Shown piece after piece: positions 1 through 15,493 of a stretch of DNA of 64,000 nucleotides (positions within the stretch are counted from its first letter, which is position 1; every line of letters starts with the position of its first letter). The DNA is from Candidatus Uhrbacteria bacterium. Its GTDB lineage: Bacteria; Patescibacteriota; Patescibacteriia; 2-12-FULL-60-25. Position numbers and translations under genes: made by a program. The DNA lies in contig JACRQE010000005.1 of assembly GCA_016222815.1 (NCBI GenBank), positions 62,001 to 126,000 on the forward strand, given 5' to 3'. Below the pieces are notes generated by a model. The model was given only the letters and a program-made list of their open reading frames with translations, had not been told where the DNA came from and made no database searches.

Positions 1-520
1 GATCGTCTGGATTTCTCCGGACGGACGCAGAGGGGACGAAGCGACGCCGAAGCGTGCCCAGTCCGATGGAGCTTTACTCTCATGGAGACCCAGTCGAAAC
101 CGGTTCTCATGATTTCTGCCGCCAACCGCCCCGGAACTCTTACGAGCCCGGAACAAGTTCTCTCCTCCACGTCTGTCAGGGGAAATGTCATTGCCAGGGT
201 CACGAAGGGGATGACAGGAGGCCGAAGCCTTTGCCATCCATGGCCGAGTACTGCCAGCGGTGTCAGTTGCCCCGAGGGGCACCAACGAAGCTGGGTTCCA
301 TGGCCATCTGCGACGGATACCTCTAGGAGGTCCACCGCAAGATCTCTCTCCTCCGCGACTCTGGAAACGACTGGAATAACCAAATTGGACGTTTGGAACG
401 TCTCGAGAGTCAGAAAACCGCAGATCACTTGCTTACCTGGCGGTCCCGTCCTCCTCTTCGAGACTCGTCTGGTTGTAAGGTTTTTTTGTTTTGGGCACGA
501 TCAGCCATTTCAGAACTAGC

Positions 521-549
521 CACTATAACACATATCAATCCTTTTGTCA
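521..549 (-). promoter_or_regulatory. Candidate sigma70-type promoter firing leftward
   Basis: Reverse complement reads TTGACA-17 nt (aaaggattgatatgtgt)-TATAGT; drives transcription toward position 1. Confidence 0.5.
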
Positions 550-783
550 AGGGGTAGCGGTCAATATTTATATTAAAAAATTAGGCTAAAATTAGGCAAT
601 AAATATGATAATCTAAAAATGGCTTATTTAACTTGTTTATATGATGCTTTACGGTTTGTGAAGGCTGATAATGACCTAAATAAAGCGAAATTAACGACAT
701 TGGGGGTATTGCCACGACTGAAAATACGTGTTATGTCTGTAGAGTGCTCTTTTTGCCCATAACCTCCATCAGGAGTTCGATCG

Positions 784-1203
784 ATGAGAATCGGTCCACG
801 TCCGGCTTCTGAAAAACGGCCCAATAATACGGGTCAGACCACAAGACGGTCCAGGCACGACGCCCAGTATGGGCGAACCAAGGAAAAAGCCGCAATGTGC
901 GCCCTGGGCTTGCGGGAGTTGCCGCCCTGGCTCAAATCCTATCGCCGCGCCAACCTCAAGGAAGACCTGGAAGGCAAGGACCTGGTCATCGAAACCACGG
1001 CCGGACCCATCTTCATCCAAATCAAGAGTTCGGCAGAGGAATGCTTCAGATTCCGGCAAAAGCCCCGGAATTTCATCTATGACGTGGTGTTGATCAAGTC
1101 GGTCGAAGACCTGGAAGCTATCCGGACTGACCTCCTGAACAGAGCTGAGCGTCTGTATAGGATGCTCTGGCGCGAAATGCGGAAAATGAAGAAAAGTGCG
1201 TGA
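784..1203 (+). CDS. Hypothetical protein with a PD-(D/E)xK-like motif (GKDLVIETTAGPIFIQIKSS)
   Basis: 139-aa ORF with plausible composition; D...QIK arrangement; followed by a GC hairpin at 1212-1238. Confidence 0.6.
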   Translation: MRIGPRPASEKRPNNTGQTTRRSRHDAQYGRTKEKAAMCALGLRELPPWLKSYRRANLKEDLEGKDLVIETTAGPIFIQIKSSAEECFRFRQKPRNFIYDVVLIKSVEDLEAIRTDLLNRAERLYRMLWREMRKMKKSA

Positions 1204-1211
1204 AGACGAGA

Positions 1212-1242
1212 AACCCCGGTACGTCCTGTGCCGGGGTCTTAA
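1212..1242 (+). terminator. Intrinsic terminator-like hairpin
   Basis: accccgg tacgtcctgtg ccggggtctt. Confidence 0.5.
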
Positions 1243-1294
1243 TTTATCCAAAATAACGTAATTTTTGAAAATGACTTGACAAATCCATTCACTC

Positions 1295-1323
1295 TTGACG
1301 TTGGTTTGATTTAATGGCACAAT
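1295..1323 (+). promoter_or_regulatory. Candidate promoter upstream of the rpoB leader
   Basis: TTGACG-17 nt-CACAAT; an overlapping TTGACA lies at 1276. Confidence 0.35.
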
Positions 1324-1478
1324 CCGCGCACGAGACCCGCATGTGGCGGGCACACTGTGCGGCTAGCCAGATGAAGGAAAACCTGCAGAACCTTCACTTG
1401 TCCAGCCGTACCCATCTTAGAGATAGGTTAAGCAACACCCACTCCATACGATGGTTACGCTCCACGCCTAAGCATTAG

Positions 1479-1510
1479 ACTCCTCCGGAAACCGATTCCG
1501 GGGAGTTTTC
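1479..1510 (+). terminator. Strong hairpin plus U-run in the rpoB leader (terminator/attenuator)
   Basis: ACTCCTCCGGAA-accga-TTCCGGGGAGT followed by TTTTC. Confidence 0.55.
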
Positions 1511-1559
1511 GTGTCTAGGCATGGAGAGGCACTCCGTACTTTCAGCTGAAATTATTAAA

Positions 1560-1685
1560 GTTAGGACTTTCGCGTTTGGCGAATAGCTTCGTTGGACGTT
1601 GCGGTGCTCGACGCCGTATGTCGAATACGGCTTTCTCCGCTCCTCACGTCCGCCTTGCTCTTCATCCAAACGCGAAAGTCCTAAC
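1560..1685. repeat. 126-bp foldback element with perfect 20-bp inverted termini
   Basis: gttaggactttcgcgtttgg (1560-1579) is the exact reverse complement of ccaaacgcgaaagtcctaac (1666-1685); internal hairpin gccgtat-gtcga-atacggc. Confidence 0.85.
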
Positions 1686-1789
1686 AACGATGCCCTCCGC
1701 ACCTCGCCGGCGCCTGGTCACACCGCCGGATCTGTCCGTCAGATCCAGGCCCGCGCGGGATCGGAAATCAGCATCTTAGAGACATTTTC

Positions 1790-5251
<3,462 letters not shown>

Positions 5252-5263
5252 ACGACCAACCTT

Positions 5264-9205
<3,942 letters not shown>

Positions 9206-9239
9206 AACGCGTAACATATAGCATGTAACAGAGAGAAAC

Positions 9240-9267
9240 GAAAAAGAGGCGCAAGCCTCTTTTTCGG
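9240..9267. terminator. Bidirectional intrinsic terminator after rpoC
   Basis: gaaaaagaggc-gcaa-gcctctttttc. Confidence 0.8.
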
Positions 9268-9354
9268 TATAAAAAGGACGTCGCAGCGCGACGTCATCTT
9301 TCGAGTATCTTGTCCATCTCTTTCTCCATCAGTCAAAGGTTAATATTTCCGGGT

Positions 9355-9711
9355 TCATTTGCGTTCGATGCCGTCCTGGATGGCGGCGTACAGTTCGTAC
9401 GACTCAAGCTTCTTCTCCAACCGCGCGTAAGTCAGATCGTCCGTGAAGTCCAAGGCGTCATATTCCTCCTTGGTCAGCAGGAAGACGGTTTCGTCGACGA
9501 TGTCTCCACTGCTCACCCACGGATAATCAAAGTCGTCTTCAAAGGTATAGTCAGGAAAGGGGTGGTACCAGTGATGCGACATGCACGGCCGGTAGTTCCT
9601 CCAGAAGACGACAGTCGCCTTGCTTCGGGCAATCTCCTTTTCGACATCAGCCGTCTGTTCGGGGTTGAGAAAACCTTTTTCCGCCAACTGCTCCGAAAGC
9701 GATTTCGCCAT
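9355..9711 (-). CDS. Hypothetical protein (118 aa)
   Basis: MAKSLSEQLAEKGFLNPEQ... ORF; start placed at the internal ATG at 9711. Confidence 0.6.
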   Translation of the reverse strand: MAKSLSEQLAEKGFLNPEQTADVEKEIARSKATVVFWRNYRPCMSHHWYHPFPDYTFEDDFDYPWVSSGDIVDETVFLLTKEEYDALDFTDDLTYARLEKKLESYELYAAIQDGIERK

Positions 9712-9842
9712 GATGGACACTCTCCTTTTTGAGATGTTTGGGATTTGGAAGGAATTAATGAAGATACCAGAAAACGACCTTCTTGTCAATGGTTTGGAGG
9801 GATTGCGAGGTCGACATGATATAATACCGGAAACAAACACAT

Positions 9843-10988
9843 ATGTTAGAAAAAAATAATCCAGTCAATCCGCTCGGCAATGCTTATGCAGCGATGGGTT
9901 TGGCGTTCACGGTCATTTCCATCATCGCCTTGATCGTCATAGTAGACGTCAAGACAAGAGCTGAAATCGTAACACAGAGTACGGGGTCCGCTATCTCCAC
10001 CGGTCTGGACGGAGCGGTCAGCGCCAGCGGAACGAACGACTATCTGCAGGTCGTGAATGCGTCTACGTATTCGTGGTCAGATGGTGCTACTTGGTCAGTT
10101 GACATCCGGGCAGAACCGTCAGTTTTGACCTTGAAGAAAGGGAAAAAAGGCACGGTCACTTATACGGTCACGGCCACCAAGGACCAGGGGCCTGTGACGT
10201 TCGGCGTGGAAGGTATGGTATGCGTGAAGAACAACCACACGATGCCGACCGAAGAATTGGTCATCAAGAATGAAGTCCAGGCACAGGACAGGCCGGAGCA
10301 AAGTTTTTACCCCTACGGCAAGGCTGATGTAGACACGAGCGAAAAACCCGTACTCCAGCCTGGAGAGGATTATTGCTACCCGTATGCCACGAGTTTCGAA
10401 CCGGAGTTAAAGTTGAAATACAGGGATTATTCATTGACCATGATTTCTTCCAAAGTACCGGCAAGCGAGGCGCCTTGCCCGAAACCGTTCGTCTGCACAG
10501 CAGCGGTCGAGGTACCGACTGATTTGAACTATCCGGAAAACATCGATCCTAACCAAAGCTCATCCATAATAGTCGACAGCATCCCGCGCGATTTGGCTGA
10601 TGGGGACGGCACGTGCGATGATGGTGATTGGTTCTGCTTCAACTGGCCTGGGCACAGATATGGCGAACCCGAGGAACATGACAGGAAATGTTTCAAATGG
10701 CGCGGACACCACTATGGGACGGACAATAACGAAGATAAAAACAGCAACGGGATATTCTATCGCATCCAGTCAGTAGGTCGCGAGAAAAACGATAACTCCA
10801 AAGATGAGAATAAATGCAAGGAATTGAATAAGCCGAGCCATACGTGGCAATTTACGGACAGCGGAACACAGGTGTACACCGCGACGTACGAATGCGGCAA
10901 AGATGCCGGAACGCAGACCAACACGGTCATCATCCGCGGAACTGACAAGAAGGCCCTAGCTCAAGTCCTGGTGAATTGCGTAAAGTAA
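9843..10988 (+). CDS. Single-pass membrane/secreted protein with an N-terminal TM helix
   Basis: 381 aa; hydrophobic AMGLAFTVISIIALIVIV; Cys-rich ectodomain with two CFxWxGHxYG motifs. Confidence 0.7.
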   Translation: MLEKNNPVNPLGNAYAAMGLAFTVISIIALIVIVDVKTRAEIVTQSTGSAISTGLDGAVSASGTNDYLQVVNASTYSWSDGATWSVDIRAEPSVLTLKKGKKGTVTYTVTATKDQGPVTFGVEGMVCVKNNHTMPTEELVIKNEVQAQDRPEQSFYPYGKADVDTSEKPVLQPGEDYCYPYATSFEPELKLKYRDYSLTMISSKVPASEAPCPKPFVCTAAVEVPTDLNYPENIDPNQSSSIIVDSIPRDLADGDGTCDDGDWFCFNWPGHRYGEPEEHDRKCFKWRGHHYGTDNNEDKNSNGIFYRIQSVGREKNDNSKDENKCKELNKPSHTWQFTDSGTQVYTATYECGKDAGTQTNTVIIRGTDKKALAQVLVNCVK

Positions 10989-11009
10989 CTTGTAACGACA
11001 ACAGCGCGA

Positions 11010-11042
11010 TGAAGAAAAAGAGGTCTACGCCTCTTTTTCGGT
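11010..11042 (+). terminator. Intrinsic terminator
   Basis: gaaaaagaggtctacgcctctttttcgg. Confidence 0.75.
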
Positions 11043-11120
11043 AAAAGAAAACTCCCCAGCGGCGTGAACGTGTCCGCATGGGGAGGAGATTGGGGGTCTT
11101 ATTGGAGGTCTGACTCCTGG

Positions 11121-11444
11121 TCAGCAGGTAGCCTCAGTGCCGGCGAGGACCGGAGGTGAGGCCGGTTCGGCGCCGAAGACACCGTAATGCTCGAGGATGG
11201 CTTGGGCCGTGCAGTCGCAGTGTGCGTGCCCGCGGTCGCAGATTGCGCAGGTGCAGATGCAGCTGGCGTTGCGACAAACGCGGCAGAGTTTCGGCTTCAC
11301 GACCGGTCGGAGGTGCGTGAAGATGTGGCCGGCCATACGGCCTTGGGCGATAGCACGCTGGATAACCAGCAGCCTTAGGCAGTCATGGCAGAAGGCGCCG
11401 GGGCTATTGAACGGTCGACCGCAGAAAACACAGGGCATCGTCAT
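11121..11444 (-). CDS. Small Cys-rich zinc-ribbon-like protein
   Basis: MPCVFCGRPF...CHDC...CRVCRNASCICTCAIC...HCDC. Confidence 0.6.
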   Translation of the reverse strand: MTMPCVFCGRPFNSPGAFCHDCLRLLVIQRAIAQGRMAGHIFTHLRPVVKPKLCRVCRNASCICTCAICDRGHAHCDCTAQAILEHYGVFGAEPASPPVLAGTEATC

Positions 11445-11537
11445 CCTCCAGACTTGTTTCCAAAAAGAGCTCCGCAAGTCTAGCACGTAAGCCGATTTTG
11501 TCAATCTTGGCCATGTCGGGTAAGCTGAGGGCGAAAT

Positions 11538-12263
11538 ATGTCACGACACTCGAAATGGTCAAAAGTTAAGCAATTCAAGGGTGCGATTGATGCCAAGCGT
11601 TCGGCTTCGTTCACAAAGCTGGCGCGCGAATTGACGGTGGCGGCGCGGGAAAAAGGCGGGGATCCGAATATGAACGTCAGGTTGCGGGTGGCAATCGATC
11701 GGGCGCGAAAAGCCTCGATGCCGAAAGATGCCATCGAACGGGCAGTGGCGCGCGGCACCGGTTCGGGTACGGATGCTGCGGCCATCGTGTCACCGGTTTA
11801 TGAGGCGTACGCACCGGGAGGTACGGCGCTCATCATCGAGTGCCTGACCGATAACAGCAACCGTTCGGCCAACGACGTCAAATTGGCGCTATCCCAAAAC
11901 GGAGCGACATTGGCGAGCCAGGGTTCGGTCACATATCTTTTCCAGCATCTCGGGGTCGTCAGGATCCCGGGAGGCTTACCGGCTGACAGGCGCGAAGAAG
12001 TCGAGCTGGAGCTCATAGACGCTGGTGCATCGGATATCGTGGATTTGGATGATTCGGCGGAAATCAGGTGCGCCATGAACGACCTCTCCAAGGTAGCGGA
12101 AACAGCGCAGAAGTTGGGTTTGAACGTCGAGTCCGCGGAGTTCGAGTGGATTCCGCAGAATCTCGTCGAGACTGATGAAGAGAAGGGGACGCAGGCGGCG
12201 GAGCTTATCGAGGAGCTGGAAGCGCTGGATGACGTGGCGCATGTGTATTCGAATTTGGCGTGA
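11538..12263 (+). CDS. yebC: YebC/PmpR family transcriptional/translational regulator
   Basis: MSRHSKWSKVKQFKGAIDAKRSASFTKLARELTVAAREKGGDPN; full family architecture. Confidence 0.93.
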   Translation: MSRHSKWSKVKQFKGAIDAKRSASFTKLARELTVAAREKGGDPNMNVRLRVAIDRARKASMPKDAIERAVARGTGSGTDAAAIVSPVYEAYAPGGTALIIECLTDNSNRSANDVKLALSQNGATLASQGSVTYLFQHLGVVRIPGGLPADRREEVELELIDAGASDIVDLDDSAEIRCAMNDLSKVAETAQKLGLNVESAEFEWIPQNLVETDEEKGTQAAELIEELEALDDVAHVYSNLA

Positions 12264-12266
12264 TCC

Positions 12267-12315
12267 GTAGGGGCGACGCATGCGTCGTCCAGGGCAAGGC
12301 GTGCCTTGCCCCTAC
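12267..12315. repeat. Family A dispersed repeat (GTAGGGGCG..., two-hairpin foldback)
   Basis: gtaggggcgacgcatgcgtcgtccagggcaaggcgtgccttgcccctac; same architecture at 25277-25325. Confidence 0.75.
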
Positions 12316-12324
12316 AACAAAAAA

Positions 12325-12819
12325 ATGGCATCCATCATACGCATCCTCGGTATCGATCCTGGTTTTGACCGGACGGGTTTTGGCGTAATCGAACAGCAGG
12401 GAGGCGAGGTCAGATGGATTGCGCATGGCTGCATCCAGACGAGCGCTAAGGATGATTATGTCGTACGCCTACAGGCCATGCGGGACGAGCTGAAGGATGT
12501 GGTCGAGAAGTTCAAGCCGGATTGCGTGGCCATGGAGGACCTGTTTTTCCAGACTAATGCCAAGACGGCCATCAAAGTCGGCATGGCGCGCGGCGTGGCA
12601 CTCATTACGCTGGCTGATTCGGGTCTCGAAGTCATCGACGTGACGCCGAGCCAGGTGAAACAGGGTATCGCGGGCTGGGGCAAGGCGGATAAAAAGCAGG
12701 TGCAGGAAATGGTGATGAGGTTCTTGAAGCTGAAAGAGACGCCCAAGCCGGATGATGCGGCGGATGCGTTGGCGATAGCGATAGTCGGCGGGACCATGCG
12801 CAAAACCAGGCGCAGATAG
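12325..12819 (+). CDS. ruvC: Crossover junction endodeoxyribonuclease RuvC
   Basis: ILGIDPGFDRTGFGVIE ... MEDLFFQTNAKTAIKVGMARG ... PDDAADALAIAI. Confidence 0.95.
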   Translation: MASIIRILGIDPGFDRTGFGVIEQQGGEVRWIAHGCIQTSAKDDYVVRLQAMRDELKDVVEKFKPDCVAMEDLFFQTNAKTAIKVGMARGVALITLADSGLEVIDVTPSQVKQGIAGWGKADKKQVQEMVMRFLKLKETPKPDDAADALAIAIVGGTMRKTRRR

Positions 12820-12874
12820 GTTCCAAAGGCAGACCATCTCTACAAGCGCCTTCACATCGCTTATACTACGCAGC

Positions 12875-13093
12875 ATGAAAAAAATCTTGATTCTGGTCGG
12901 CTTGCTCGCCCTGGCTGGAGCCGGTTGTACGGTCAAACGCCAAGGTTACCAGTTCATCATATCGTCCGAAGGCAGCGGGACGGTCGTCGAAGGCCTCCAG
13001 ATCCAGAACGGCCTGCAATCCAGCATGATACCGACGCTTTCAGTGATTCCCGGAGAAGCTCCGACAGATACTTTCAGCATACCTAAGCCATAA
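12875..13093 (+). CDS. Small putative lipoprotein
   Basis: 72 aa; signal peptide with lipobox LAGAGC. Confidence 0.6.
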   Translation: MKKILILVGLLALAGAGCTVKRQGYQFIISSEGSGTVVEGLQIQNGLQSSMIPTLSVIPGEAPTDTFSIPKP

Positions 13094-13096
13094 ATT

Positions 13097-14041
13097 ATGG
13101 GAAAAATGAAAAACCAAATGGTTTGCGATTCAGATGCGCTGCATGCGGCGAACCGTTCATGCCTGACGCGGGATCCTTTGACCGGCGACCTGGTCATCTT
13201 CGCTCCGGGTCGGCGCAAGCGTCCCCAGCCGGGGAGTAAAAAAGCGGATGCGGATCCGCTGTCGGCCGAAAATCTGAATGACGACAAGATTCTGGCCGTT
13301 TATGCCAAAGACGGATTCAGGATAACGGCGGTCGAGAATCTGTATCCGGTTTTCCACAAAGACCGCGAACTGAAAGGACGGCAGGAAATCCTGGTGGAAG
13401 GCGATAGATGTCAGCGGTTCGAGGATTTTTCGGCGACGCAGATGGCGGCTGTGCTGGATGCTATGGCCGATAGGGCGAAAGTTTTGCGGAGCGACCCGGG
13501 ACTCAAATATCTGGTGATGTTCAAGAACGAGGGTCGGGAAGCCGGCGCTTCACTTGTGCATGCCCATTCGCAGGTCTTCGGTTTGTCGTTCGTGCCGGAT
13601 AGGCTCAAGCAGATGCGGACCAACCGACGTAAAATCACTGACTTGCATAGCGCGATGCTGGGTGAAGCGACGAAGGAGAGAGCGGTTTTCAAGGACAAGA
13701 ACATCGTGGCTTTCGCGGATCCATATTCCCGTTTCGCTTACGGCGTGCGTTTGGTCACGCGGCGGCGCCACGATAACATCACGCAGACTTCACCGGCAGA
13801 ACGGAGGTCGTTAGCTAAAGCACTTGCCATGCTCATGCCGCTCATCAAGAAACGCGGTTTTGCTTATAATTTCTACTTTCATGACGTGTTCTCGGATAAG
13901 AATGAATTTTTCGAGATACGTTTCGCGCCCCGGGCCAACACCTGGGCCGGGTTCGAGCTGGACGCAGGCATCGTGGTCAATCCGGTGACGGCCGAGGACG
14001 CGGCGGCGGAATACCTGGACGCGATCAGGGGGAAAAAATAG
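13097..14041 (+). CDS. galT: Galactose-1-phosphate uridylyltransferase-like (HIT superfamily)
   Basis: DPLTGDLVIFAPGRRKRP; FKNEGREAGASLVHAHSQVFG. Confidence 0.85.
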   Translation: MGKMKNQMVCDSDALHAANRSCLTRDPLTGDLVIFAPGRRKRPQPGSKKADADPLSAENLNDDKILAVYAKDGFRITAVENLYPVFHKDRELKGRQEILVEGDRCQRFEDFSATQMAAVLDAMADRAKVLRSDPGLKYLVMFKNEGREAGASLVHAHSQVFGLSFVPDRLKQMRTNRRKITDLHSAMLGEATKERAVFKDKNIVAFADPYSRFAYGVRLVTRRRHDNITQTSPAERRSLAKALAMLMPLIKKRGFAYNFYFHDVFSDKNEFFEIRFAPRANTWAGFELDAGIVVNPVTAEDAAAEYLDAIRGKK

Positions 14042-14141
14042 GTGTTTTTTGAACGGTTTTAAGCCCTGTAAAAGGGTTGTTTTCCTTAGGAGCGCATGTT
14101 ACGATTAGCGGACAAAAATACCTGATTTTCCACACCAGATT

Positions 14142-14789
14142 ATGCAGATTTATTGGCATGGCTATTCCACTGTCCGCATCGAAGCCAAGAGCGGCGACAA
14201 AGACGCGACAATCCTGACTGACCCGTTCCCGAACGAAGCGAGTTTGCGCATGCCGCGGACCGTAGAAGCCGATATCCTGTTGTTGTCGCACCAGGACCGG
14301 AAGCGTTTCAGCATGGAAAATATCCAGGGTACGCCATTCACCATCAGCGACCCGGGAGAATACGAAATCAAGGATGTTTTTATCCAAGGCATCCAAGATC
14401 GGACAGTTGATTCAGGAGAAAAAGACAGGCTGCTCATTTACCGCATCGCGGCTGAAGGCATGAACGTAGCTTTTTTAGGCCAACTCAAGCGCAAGCTCAC
14501 TGATTACGAAGTCGAGGAATTGGATGACATAGATATCCTGCTGTTGCCGGTCGGCGGGGGAGAAGTGATGGATTCCAAATTAGCGAGCGACACCATCTCG
14601 ACCATCGAACCGCGCATCGTGGTGCCTTTGCATTACGACTTGCCGGGTATCAAGACCAAGCTGGCGAATGTGGACACGTTCTGCAAGGCACTGGGGGTAT
14701 GCAAGCGTCAGGACGCGAACAAACTGAAAGTCAGCAAAAAGGATTTGCCGACCGAGGATATGGTGGTGACGGTACTGGAGAGGGCGTGA
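14142..14789 (+). CDS. MBL-fold (UlaG-like) protein with a degenerate metal motif
   Basis: MQIYWHGYSTVRIE..., ADILLLSHQDRKRF in place of HxHxDH; VVPLHYD. Confidence 0.7.
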   Translation: MQIYWHGYSTVRIEAKSGDKDATILTDPFPNEASLRMPRTVEADILLLSHQDRKRFSMENIQGTPFTISDPGEYEIKDVFIQGIQDRTVDSGEKDRLLIYRIAAEGMNVAFLGQLKRKLTDYEVEELDDIDILLLPVGGGEVMDSKLASDTISTIEPRIVVPLHYDLPGIKTKLANVDTFCKALGVCKRQDANKLKVSKKDLPTEDMVVTVLERA

Positions 14790-14831
14790 CGAATTGAGGA
14801 AGCAGGCGGTAGGGAAGTCAAATTCAAAAAT

Positions 14832-15452
14832 ATGGCCATCAAAAGGCAAAACCAAAGTCCCAGACGTGGCACCGCCAAGACGGAAGTTCCGTCCGAGATT
14901 GGCGTCAGCGTCCAGCCGGCGACGAAAGCGACGACTCGCGTCAGACGAGCGCCGTCAAAGCCGCGCGAAGTCCGGAGTCAGACACCGCCGCCTGATACTT
15001 ACCAGTCCAGCACTTTCTTGAGCCGAGAAGAGAAACGCCAGATAATCCTGGCGCACGCCAACATGCGGCGGCCGCATGACCCGGTGCAGATGATGAGCAT
15101 GTGGGCCGGTGTCCTGGCCTGCCTGGTGGTGGTGGCTGTAGGGTGGTGGTGGACGGTGAGGCCGGAGATCGGCAGGCAGATAGAGAGTTCGGTCAAACCG
15201 GCCATGGCCCAGGTCTCGAGCGGCGTCCAGGACATGAGGGCCTCGATCGGAGAAATTTCTCCCGGCGGTCTGACCCAGCCTTTGAAGGAAGTTGACGCCA
15301 AGGTCAAGCAGTTGCGTGACCAAACCAAGGCGCAGAAGGATGCATTGGACGCCATGTCCGAATTGATGGACAGGAACGCGACGGGTACGACACAGGACCA
15401 AGGCAGGGACATATTCACGCCGCAAGCGAATTCGGCAGCGGGCGGAGAATGA
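14832..15452 (+). CDS. Single-TM hypothetical protein
   Basis: 206 aa; TM segment MMSMWAGVLACLVVVAVGWWW. Confidence 0.6.
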   Translation: MAIKRQNQSPRRGTAKTEVPSEIGVSVQPATKATTRVRRAPSKPREVRSQTPPPDTYQSSTFLSREEKRQIILAHANMRRPHDPVQMMSMWAGVLACLVVVAVGWWWTVRPEIGRQIESSVKPAMAQVSSGVQDMRASIGEISPGGLTQPLKEVDAKVKQLRDQTKAQKDALDAMSELMDRNATGTTQDQGRDIFTPQANSAAGGE

Positions 15453-15493
15453 CGAACGAACGATAAATAAACCAGAAACAAGCACCAAAGATT

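Noticed and set aside
1-500. 23S rRNA 3' end, tmRNA or RNase P RNA at the left edge
   Set aside because: Short resemblances only (such as gagctttact, aagctgggtt); none of the diagnostic conserved blocks of these RNAs is present.
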